Assembly (NCBI RefSeq): GCF_000969825.1
Contig: NZ_KQ033919.1
Span: 1,712,173-1,776,172 of the forward strand
Source of the DNA: Parabacteroides gordonii MS-1 = DSM 23371
GTDB lineage: Bacteria > Bacteroidota > Bacteroidia > Bacteroidales > Tannerellaceae
Direction: 5' to 3'
DNA: 64,000 bases
A program made the position numbers and the translations under genes. The notes below the pieces were generated by a model. It searched no databases. It worked only from the letters and a program-made list of their open reading frames with translations, and was not told the DNA's origin. Positions 27,561-35,023 of this stretch are shown in pieces. Every line of letters starts with the position of its first letter. The stretch's first letter is position 1.

Positions 27561-30500
27561 TTATTTAACGATTGCTTTTACAGCAGCTTCGCCTTCTACA
27601 GCCACTACAACTACACCTGCAGGAGCAGCGATTGTAGCATTGTCAGAAGAAAGAACTGTGTTAGCAATTGTCTGACCAAGAACGTTAGTGATCACTACAT
27701 TCTTGCCAGCTGCACCCTTGATGATTACAGCACCATTAGCAGCAACAACCGATACTTCAGAAGCTTCGATACCTTCGTTGGCTGTCGGAGTTGTGCAACG
27801 TTCGTCGATGTTCCACCATTCTGCGTTCAGCATACCTTCTGAAGCTGATGTGAAGCGAGCAATTACAGGTACACCATTCTGTACTTTGATAGCTCTGTAT
27901 TCACCTGCATTTTCTGCAGCTGTATAAGTATCATTGTGCAAGCCCCATGCATTGTCATGGTTTTCGATGATAAAGTCACGAGCGTCTTTGTCATCTACCA
28001 AACGGAACATGAACTTATAGTTTGCATAGTCCTGAGCAAATGCTTTTGTTGCATTGTTTCCGTTGCGGTCTTTCACGTTCATTACATAAACGTAATCGTT
28101 TTCGTTCGGAGTAACCGTATTGGCTGCAGCTGCACGAGCCCATTCCATTGCTTTCAGATAATCCTTATGACCTTCATTTGTCAACGGATATTCACCGTTC
28201 TTGAATACGATCAATGTATCACCTGTGTGCATTGCATGTACGAATGACAAACGAGTGTATTGTTTTTCCCACTGATAGTCTGCACCATTCGCTGCATTAT
28301 TCAAAGAGTCCTGAGCATTGATCAGATAACGACCCCAAACCTGAGCAGGTACATCCAACAGGTGTTCTTCTTTACAACCGGCATTGAATCCGTGGATCGG
28401 GCAGTATTTGCCTTCTGCTACGATTTCAGTACCTACAGCCAACATATATTGAGGACGATACGGATTACGTACATCTGCTGTATCTACATACATCGCTGTG
28501 CTATCGTTGAACTGACCACCTTCGTAACGAACACCTAGGAAGTTGATACCTTTGCCTGTTTCATTGAACTGAGCCTGGTTAGCTGATTCAAACAAATATT
28601 GTTTGTCGGCAATACGTGCACGGAAGAAGTTTGCAACACACGGAGCTGAGAACGGTTCTACACCTTCTGCAACGGCTGTCGTTTCATTACCCTTCAATTC
28701 ACGATAAATGATAGACTGGTCATAGTCTACATGGAATGTAGCTACACGTTCTTCACTGCATACACCTTCAATAGAGAACTTCAATGAACCGTCACGAACA
28801 CCTACACGATCTGTATTTTCAAAGTCTACCAATGCATGATAGCAAAGAGTATCGCCTTCTTCAGTAACGATCTGGTTGTTTTCTTTCAGATAGAACTTAA
28901 CGGCTTCGGTAGCATTAGCTGTTACTTTATATGTATTTTCATTTGCTACATCACGAGCAATCCATTTAGCATCGTTCACCAGCTTGTTGCCATCATATAC
29001 CTTGATTGTATAATAACGACGATACAGTTGAGGAGCTACAGAACCTTCGTAACCATATTTAGCATCTGCTGACGGTACCAACTGGAAGGTTGCTTTATTA
29101 CCCTTAACGTCTACACGAACAGTCGTATCATTTGCTGTAGGAGCTACATCTACAAAGTTACCAAGCTGGATACCGCTGAAATAATCCATAGTCATACGGT
29201 TCAACTTGAACTGATTTTCATCTTCAGGTTTATAGTAACCCAGATATGAGTCTGTCAAGACACCGGCAAGAGGTTTAACATCTGCAGCCAATGCGTATGA
29301 CAAGGTATCACCAACAGAGATTGTCGGGAATCCAAACATTGTGAATACTTTCTTGTCTCCACCTTTGTAAAGCTGGATATTTTCATACTTCATAGTCGGG
29401 AATTCACGGTTGTAGATGTTTACTGTTTGCTGTCCAACTACACCCGGATTCTGTACAACAACCCACTGAGTGCGCGGCATGTGACCGAAGTCCTGAGCTA
29501 CGCCATACAACTGAGTTGTTTCTTCTGCTTCATAATCAGTATTATTACCACAGAACTTAGCTACATAATATTTGCCATTGTCATATTTCTTAGCGGCCAC
29601 ACCTGTAGACAGGTTGAAGAAATATACGCCAGAAGGCAATGTTGCCAGTTCATATTGAGAACCTGCGTTCAGAGTAATTTTCGTATTGATAGTATAATTA
29701 TTTTCAGCCGCAAATTCCGAATTACCAACCGTTACTTCACGGTGATTGTTAGTCAATACTGCAATTTTCACCAAGTTCTGCTCTGCATTACCTGTTGCTG
29801 ATGCTGCAGTATGATCTGTAGCCTTCGGAGCACTATAATTCGTTCCAGCAGTCAATACCAAATCACGGAAGTATGCCGGTTTAGTTGTTTTATCATCATC
29901 TTCCAATTTAGCATAACCTGCTGTACGGATTGAAATAGAATCCTGTGCAGGGAACCAAACAAACTGGAAATTATAACGACCGGCCAAATCCAAACGAGTT
30001 TTATTTGTAGGAGCCAAATAACCACCATTAGAATTTTCATTAATATCCGCAAATTGCTTCAAAGAAAATTTCAGATGTTTGTTACCAGCCTGACTAGTCA
30101 AGTAAGCCGTATCCAACATCAAATATTTACCATCGTCAGCCTTCAAAGATATCCATCCGTTAGCTGTTATAGCATTCACCGTTGCAGTAGATGTTTTTTC
30201 AGCAGCAGCAGGCGTAGCCTTTGCTGTAACATCATCTGTATAAGTTTTAACAGCAGCATCAGCTGTAGCTACAGTTGTTGCTGCAGAGATCACATTTGCG
30301 ACACCTGTTGTAGTGCTAGATACAGCTTCTCCCAAAATAGTTGCCGCATCTCCATCACCACGATAGCTTTCTGTATTAATATACGCCAAAACAGCAGCAC
30401 GGACAGCTTCTTCTACTGCAATTTTATCTTCATCAGATTCAATGTTACTTTCACCTTCTACCCCCGATACAATAGTAGCAATATCTGTTGTTGCAACAGC

Positions 30501-31505
30501 ACCAAGAGCCTTTGCAAAAGCCAATGCAATAGGAGCATTCGCTGCCACCTCTGCATCTGTTGTTCCTAATGTTGCACGTACTGCCTGAGCCAATGTTGCC
30601 AAATGTTGAGCGTTTTCATAAGCTTCTAAAGCAGTTGTTGTTAAAGGAGTTGCTGAAATAACACCTGTTGTAGGAACTGCATAATTATTAAACGGATAAC
30701 CAACAGCTGCCACAGCTTTGTATGCTTGGTTTGTAAACAAATTCACAGCTTCCGGATTACCACCTTCCACATCCTTTGTGAAAGTCAGTTTCATCTTGCC
30801 ATTGGTTGCATCACCTTTCCACAGCATAGAATTCAGATCGTCTACTCCCAGTAATACAGCAGCAGGAGAAGCCGGTTTAATTTTCAAATAATTAGTAGAA
30901 GCAGTAACATCTGTTGGCAGATTCTTTAATGCATACTTTTCAGCACCAACAAAACCTCCAGCAGCAGTCAACACCAGCACAGAGTCACGTTTTTCACCAA
31001 AAGCAGCAGAAAGCGTAGTTTCTGTAAATGATTTGCTAATAGGATCCGGAGCTGAAACCCATTTCCAAACAGCAACATCACCACCCACTGTTATATTAGC
31101 AGTTGGAGCACTTATGGTTCCAGCAGTAGCCGGATGCTTTACGACAGCAGCTCCCTGCGAGTTGATAGCCAACTGCAAACCAGAAGCGTAATTCACAAAT
31201 ACATAAGAATAACCACCTTCTGCATTTTCCTGGGACATGATTGTCCACAATGTGGAACGAAGTTCATCTGTACTACCACCTGCTGCAGCGACTGTTTTTA
31301 ACTCATACTGACTAGTCGCCGCGTTGAGGAACATACCCAACACTGTTCCAGGAGTACCAGTCTCTAATTGGTAGAAATTACCAGCTTTTACAACCTCGGC
31401 AGCTGTAGGAGCAGTAGTAAACTTAGCATAATTAGCCGCATCTACCGTTCCCATAGCACCTGCCAGCAGGACGCTGGCTACAAGCGTAGAAAACTTTTTG
31501 TTCAT
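27561..31505 (-). CDS. Large DUF6383-domain surface protein, candidate phase-variable S-layer-type glycoprotein
   Basis: This 1,314-residue secreted protein has a signal peptide (NKKFSTLVASVLLAGAMGTVDA). The body is beta-rich, with repeated short motifs about staying in the spreadsheet-like pattern of Parabacteroides surface proteins. Residues about 288-445 form an unusual Ala/Thr-rich, probably helical insert (ATLAQAVRATLGTTDAEVAA). The last 70 residues match DUF6383 and look like a type IX sorting domain: GAAGKNVVITNVLGQTIAN, then a turn and VVVVAVEGEAAVKAIVK. An invertible promoter cassette lies 80 bases upstream. P. distasonis is known to express a phase-variable family of surface glycoproteins; membership is inferred from this context. 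Confidence 0.75.
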   Translation of the reverse strand: MNKKFSTLVASVLLAGAMGTVDAANYAKFTTAPTAAEVVKAGNFYQLETGTPGTVLGMFLNAATSQYELKTVAAAGGSTDELRSTLWTIMSQENAEGGYSYVFVNYASGLQLAINSQGAAVVKHPATAGTISAPTANITVGGDVAVWKWVSAPDPISKSFTETTLSAAFGEKRDSVLVLTAAGGFVGAEKYALKNLPTDVTASTNYLKIKPASPAAVLLGVDDLNSMLWKGDATNGKMKLTFTKDVEGGNPEAVNLFTNQAYKAVAAVGYPFNNYAVPTTGVISATPLTTTALEAYENAQHLATLAQAVRATLGTTDAEVAANAPIALAFAKALGAVATTDIATIVSGVEGESNIESDEDKIAVEEAVRAAVLAYINTESYRGDGDAATILGEAVSSTTTGVANVISAATTVATADAAVKTYTDDVTAKATPAAAEKTSTATVNAITANGWISLKADDGKYLMLDTAYLTSQAGNKHLKFSLKQFADINENSNGGYLAPTNKTRLDLAGRYNFQFVWFPAQDSISIRTAGYAKLEDDDKTTKPAYFRDLVLTAGTNYSAPKATDHTAASATGNAEQNLVKIAVLTNNHREVTVGNSEFAAENNYTINTKITLNAGSQYELATLPSGVYFFNLSTGVAAKKYDNGKYYVAKFCGNNTDYEAEETTQLYGVAQDFGHMPRTQWVVVQNPGVVGQQTVNIYNREFPTMKYENIQLYKGGDKKVFTMFGFPTISVGDTLSYALAADVKPLAGVLTDSYLGYYKPEDENQFKLNRMTMDYFSGIQLGNFVDVAPTANDTTVRVDVKGNKATFQLVPSADAKYGYEGSVAPQLYRRYYTIKVYDGNKLVNDAKWIARDVANENTYKVTANATEAVKFYLKENNQIVTEEGDTLCYHALVDFENTDRVGVRDGSLKFSIEGVCSEERVATFHVDYDQSIIYRELKGNETTAVAEGVEPFSAPCVANFFRARIADKQYLFESANQAQFNETGKGINFLGVRYEGGQFNDSTAMYVDTADVRNPYRPQYMLAVGTEIVAEGKYCPIHGFNAGCKEEHLLDVPAQVWGRYLINAQDSLNNAANGADYQWEKQYTRLSFVHAMHTGDTLIVFKNGEYPLTNEGHKDYLKAMEWARAAAANTVTPNENDYVYVMNVKDRNGNNATKAFAQDYANYKFMFRLVDDKDARDFIIENHDNAWGLHNDTYTAAENAGEYRAIKVQNGVPVIARFTSASEGMLNAEWWNIDERCTTPTANEGIEASEVSVVAANGAVIIKGAAGKNVVITNVLGQTIANTVLSSDNATIAAPAGVVVVAVEGEAAVKAIVK

Positions 31506-31585
31506 AATCTAAATTTTAATATTAATAATAGTGTTAATGAAATAGTTCTTGTTCAATCGTTTACAGACATCAAGTTAAATACAGT

Positions 31586-31788
31586 GACTAGATAAAACGA
31601 CCGTTTATTCTCGTCATTCATTTTTGATTAAAGACAATTGGTAATTGAAAGAGTGAATTTTGTACAGACTTTGCTATTGTCTTGATAAGAAAGAAGATAA
31701 GAATGGAAAATATCTTTATAAAAGAATTGGTGTTTCAAAACTTATGGTTACTTTTGTAGACGAGAATAAACGGTCGTTTTCTCTAGTC
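31586..31788. promoter_or_regulatory. Candidate invertible promoter cassette of the DUF6383 gene
   Basis: A 30-base inverted repeat with a single mismatch flanks 143 bases. The left arm is 31586-31615 (begins GACTAGATAAAACGACCG), the right arm 31759-31788. One further T at the outer edge also pairs. Directly inside the right arm lies a full-consensus promoter pointing away from the DUF6383 gene. Inversion would put the -7 box at 31618-31625 on the minus strand, about 105 bases of leader from the ATG at 31505. Confidence 0.75.
31727..31756 (+). promoter_or_regulatory. Promoter inside the DUF6383 cassette, in the OFF orientation
   Basis: TTG at 31727-31729, 19 bases, then TACTTTTG at 31749-31756, a complete match to the Bacteroidetes consensus. 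It reads rightward into a stretch without genes. No comparable promoter pointing toward the DUF6383 gene was found between 31506 and 31758. Confidence 0.7.
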
Positions 31789-31873
31789 AGTCCATAATTA
31801 CATTATAACCATTATATTTCATAGCTTTCATCGTTATTTACAGATTAATTTTATCTATATTAGACATATTAAT

Positions 31874-31995
31874 GTACGCGCGTACCTAATATATATAATA
31901 GTTTTTTCCCCTTGTGGTGTCATAGATGCCTGTGCAAACATAAGTCACTGTTTTTATAGCACTTACAGATGACGCCGCCTTCAAATATGGCGTCA
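31874..31995. repeat. Palindrome and hairpin in the gene-free region
   Basis: The stretch 31789-32459 holds no convincing gene. It contains the perfect palindrome GTACGCGCGTAC at 31874-31885 and a hairpin with TGACGCC at 31970-31976 and GGCGTCA at 31989-31995. A further hairpin, AGGACA at 32074-32079 with TGTCCT at 32092-32097, is followed by T-rich sequence and could end the rightward transcript. Confidence 0.5.
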
Positions 31996-32112
31996 CTCAT
32001 ATCCTTTTAGCGCTCTTTTTGAGGACATCAGCATAACTAAACATTTTCATTGGGAAAGCTAAGGTTGAAGGATAGGACATTTTAGGAGGATTGTCCTGTA
32101 TTTTATAATTGT

Positions 32113-32200
32113 AAGGCAGAAATTACATAATTGCAAAGCATAGGTTACATATATGAAAGGCATGCCTTACTTTTTAGTAAAGCAAGTATTACATATTCAA
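32113..32200. repeat. Four degenerate 22-base tandem repeats
   Basis: Four units start at 32113, 32135, 32157 and 32179, each exactly 22 bases. Each carries AARGCA, four variable bases and TTAC, followed by ATA in three of the four. The 22-base period, two helical turns, is what one expects for repeated protein-binding sites. Confidence 0.55.
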
Positions 32201-32275
32201 AATATGGGAAGAAAATGTTTAAATATAAGCTCTTTTAGGCTTACATATCCTATGAAAAGGGATTAATCGGAACGA

Positions 32276-32450
32276 GTCAGGACAAGACACTATTAGCAGA
32301 CAACCTATTTCAGGACAAGACAGGACAAGACACAGTGATAGTTGGTGATAGATGAGTGATAGTTGAAAAAAGCAACTATCACTGACACGAAGCTTGATTA
32401 TAAAGGCATCAAACAAATTCGTGATAGTGTGATAGTTGTTTTTCAAAACA
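32276..32450. repeat. Cluster of GTGATAG and CAGGACAAGAC short repeats
   Basis: Three copies of CAGGACAAGAC lie at 32277-32335. At 32335-32450 there are at least five copies of GTGATAG, plus one inverted copy forming a perfect ten-base stem: GTGATAGTTG at 32356-32365 with CAACTATCAC at 32373-32382, loop of seven. The cluster lies just after the 3' end of the phosphatase-family gene and may form its transcript end. Confidence 0.55.
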
Positions 32451-32459
32451 TGTAAGAAA

Positions 32460-33329
32460 TTATTCTTTCGGGATAAACATACTGATGCCAACCGGGTAAT
32501 GGTCGGACAGGTAATCCGTATCAGAGCCGTTGTAGATTTGAGCATCAACACAGTTAGGACGCAGGCTGTCGGTGACAAAGATAAAATCGATCCGTTCCTG
32601 CTGGCGGCGCAAGGCATCCCCTTTCGGAGAACTGACTAATATACGCGTTGGGAAGGAATAACGCTGAGCGTCAGCGGTGAACAAATAGCAAATGTCGTGC
32701 AGCGAGGCGGCCATGAAAGTAGATATTACAGCATAATTCTCCAGATGTTCGTCTGTCCAGGAAGCATCGAAAGGAGAATGGGCGTTCATATCTCCCATCA
32801 GCAGGCAGTCGGTTAACCGGTTGTCGGTTATATAGTTGACGATATTGTCTGCTTCCTGCTTGCGTTTCAAGCGATCGGACGGGTTCAGGTGCGTCACCAG
32901 AAAGTCCATGTTGAGTACTTTGCAATGCAACAGTCCATGTCCGTAACCGTCTATTTTCCGATCGATTACCTGGATCGGGGTTTTAGAAGTAAGTCCCACC
33001 GGATAACCATTCTCCTTTACGATGGCAGCGTACGGGTGGCCGTATCCGGCAGCCAGTTCTTTCAGTTTGGCTTCGGTAAAGCCACAAAGTTCGTTCAATG
33101 CCAGGACATCAGGCGATTGTTCCTTAACCCAAGCGGTAAAACGGGCGATACGGTCTTTGTCCGCACCGTTACTGAAGCCATCCATGATATTGTAAGAGAT
33201 GATCTTTATCTTCTGACGATCCGTGCGCCAGTCGCGTTCGTAAGAGTTTGATGTCTGGGCATAGATGCCGGAACAAACCAGTAATAAGAAAAGAAAAAGG
33301 ACAGACCTGCTGTTGAATAAACGTTTCAT
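32460..33329 (-). CDS. Secreted endonuclease/exonuclease/phosphatase-family protein
   Basis: From ATG 33329 the 289-residue product has a signal peptide (SVLFLFLLLVCSGIYAQ). The EEP-fold motifs are in order: IISYNIMDG (Asn), DVLALNELCG (metal-binding Glu), VTHLNPSDRLKR (His), LLMGDMNAHS (GDxN), IDFIFV and LSDHYPVG (final Asp-His pair). The family cleaves phosphodiesters in DNA, RNA, lipids or inositol phosphates, so the substrate is open. It follows a SusD gene by 76 bases and is on the same strand, which suggests that the locus imports a phosphorylated or phosphodiester-linked compound. A -7 box in the spacer allows separate expression; it also argues against the earlier ATG at 33356. Confidence 0.88.
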   Translation of the reverse strand: MKRLFNSRSVLFLFLLLVCSGIYAQTSNSYERDWRTDRQKIKIISYNIMDGFSNGADKDRIARFTAWVKEQSPDVLALNELCGFTEAKLKELAAGYGHPYAAIVKENGYPVGLTSKTPIQVIDRKIDGYGHGLLHCKVLNMDFLVTHLNPSDRLKRKQEADNIVNYITDNRLTDCLLMGDMNAHSPFDASWTDEHLENYAVISTFMAASLHDICYLFTADAQRYSFPTRILVSSPKGDALRRQQERIDFIFVTDSLRPNCVDAQIYNGSDTDYLSDHYPVGISMFIPKE

Positions 33330-33353
33330 TCTTTTAGTTTTTATGTTTGAAAA

Positions 33354-33361
33354 CAAAGGTA
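33354..33361 (-). promoter_or_regulatory. -7 element before the phosphatase-family gene
   Basis: On the minus strand TACCTTTG matches TAnnTTTG and lies 25 bases before the start codon. No -33 box is visible at the usual spacing. Confidence 0.45.
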
Positions 33362-33405
33362 TATCAAAAAGTGCATAAAACCTTTCGATATACCTTATGA
33401 CTTAT

Positions 33406-35004
33406 TTAATAACCCGGATTCTGAGGTTTCAGATTGGGGTTCTTGCTTATTTCCGTATTCGGGATGGGCAGTAAACTCATCTTCTTATCCCACGTGAAGC
33501 CTTGAACTTTCGCCCATGTCGACTCTTCGATATTCCAACGGCGCAGGTCGTAACCACGCACATCTTCACCGGCAAATTCAACACGGCGTTCGTAGCGCAG
33601 CTTCTCCATACCGTCTTCCTTGCCACTGATGGTAATATCCGGCAGAACCTTACTTTCAGGAAGTCCGGCAGGAATATATTTATCCGGATGCGCCAGGGCA
33701 TAGTTGCGGGCACGGGTACGGATCTGGTTGATATACTTGGCTCCGGTCTGAAAATCACCGGTCTGTATATAAGCTTCAGCCAGATTAAGCAGGACTTCCG
33801 CATAACGCATCAGGATATTATTCAACCCTACGTTCGTTTCGTTCGGCCCATACCACAAGGTATTCTTCTGGAAGTCGACACCCCCTTCTTTATTCAGCAG
33901 CCAGTCCATCGAATAAACAAGCGGTTCGCCTGTCGTACGATGGGTAGAGACATCCAACGGCGTGTAGAAAGTGATATCAAAGCGGGGATCTCTGTTCTTC
34001 CAGTAAGCGGCCGCGTCATACAAAGAATTTACATCTTTTCCTATCGGGTTACCGTCGATCAGGGCATAAGCATCCCTCAGGTTGGCTGTCGGGTTAAAGT
34101 GAGTCGTATAAATCTCTCCACGGCAGAAACCACCTTCTACCGTCCCGAAATAACGGGTCTTCCAGTTCTGTTGGTCTTTACTGAAGGATGCTTCAAAGAT
34201 GGATTCCTTGTTGTACTCATTCGTTTCCATATAAATGGATTCCATATCCGCCAACAACTCATAAACACCTTCGTCCGCCAGCTTCACCACTTCCTCACCC
34301 GCTTTGATCGCATTGGCATAATCCTGACGATAGAGATAGGCAGCCGAAAGAAAGGCATAGGCAGCTCCCGACGTTGCACGCGGGGCATCTTCCGCTCCAT
34401 AAGAAGACGGCAAGTGCTGGGCGGCAAAGGTAAGATCGGGCACAATCACTTTTTCATAAACTTCATCTACAGAGGAACGGGCCGGATGCAAAGCCGCTTC
34501 ATCCTTCAAATCCACCTGGGTCAGCAAGATAGGCACATCACCATACAGACGGATCAGGTGATAATACCAGTAACCGCGGATAAAACGCATTTCAGCAGCG
34601 ATCCTGTTTCTATCCTTACTACTGATCTTATCGTCCGGCATATTTGAGACCTTTTCGATACCGATATTACAGCGGGCAATACCGGTATAGGCATTTACAA
34701 AAGAACCTGTTACCAGATAATTGTCGCCCGGATCAAAGCTAGCGCGGGCATAGGACGCATCGATCGAACCGTTTTGCGTACAATCATCCGAACATAAGTC
34801 ACCGAATATCTGCACACCGGTCGCCCAGAAGCCGTTCAGGGTCTGCAAAGTTTTATAGCAGGCGTTGGCGGCATACACTGCCTGATCCTTATTCTGATAA
34901 AAGTTATCTTCAGAAAGTTCTCCATACGGCTCCCTGTCGAGGAAATCACTACAGGAAGACAATACGGCCATCAATGCGATTATATATATTTCGAACCTTT
35001 TCAT
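33406..35004 (-). CDS. SusD-like outer-membrane lipoprotein
   Basis: The 532-residue protein has a lipoprotein signal with lipobox VLSSC followed by SDFLDRE, the usual acidic surface-export start. SusD signatures include IAAEMRFIRGYWYYHLIRLYG (helical region, near residue 130), GAAYAFLSAAYLYR, and near the C-terminus YERRVEFAGEDVRGYDLRRW and LLPIPNTEI. It starts 19 bases after the SusC stop. With its SusC partner and the ECF sigma/FecR pair upstream it forms a transport unit controlled by trans-envelope signalling, a design often seen in host-glycan loci. Confidence 0.94.
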   Translation of the reverse strand: MKRFEIYIIALMAVLSSCSDFLDREPYGELSEDNFYQNKDQAVYAANACYKTLQTLNGFWATGVQIFGDLCSDDCTQNGSIDASYARASFDPGDNYLVTGSFVNAYTGIARCNIGIEKVSNMPDDKISSKDRNRIAAEMRFIRGYWYYHLIRLYGDVPILLTQVDLKDEAALHPARSSVDEVYEKVIVPDLTFAAQHLPSSYGAEDAPRATSGAAYAFLSAAYLYRQDYANAIKAGEEVVKLADEGVYELLADMESIYMETNEYNKESIFEASFSKDQQNWKTRYFGTVEGGFCRGEIYTTHFNPTANLRDAYALIDGNPIGKDVNSLYDAAAYWKNRDPRFDITFYTPLDVSTHRTTGEPLVYSMDWLLNKEGGVDFQKNTLWYGPNETNVGLNNILMRYAEVLLNLAEAYIQTGDFQTGAKYINQIRTRARNYALAHPDKYIPAGLPESKVLPDITISGKEDGMEKLRYERRVEFAGEDVRGYDLRRWNIEESTWAKVQGFTWDKKMSLLPIPNTEISKNPNLKPQNPGY

Positions 35005-35023
35005 ATTCTCGTATTTTTACTGT

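Noticed and set aside
30054-30569. Open frame of 171 codons on the plus strand inside the DUF6383 gene
   Set aside because: It is rich in Ser and Cys, has no family features or promoter, and results from the Ala-rich codons of the opposite strand.
32113-32200. Regular repeats that might be a CRISPR array
   Set aside because: The units are only 22 bases, diverged, directly adjacent with no spacers, and no cas genes are near.
33502-34647. Plus-strand frame of 381 codons opposite the SusD gene
   Set aside because: No recognisable domain or start signals, and the minus strand is a complete SusD-like gene.
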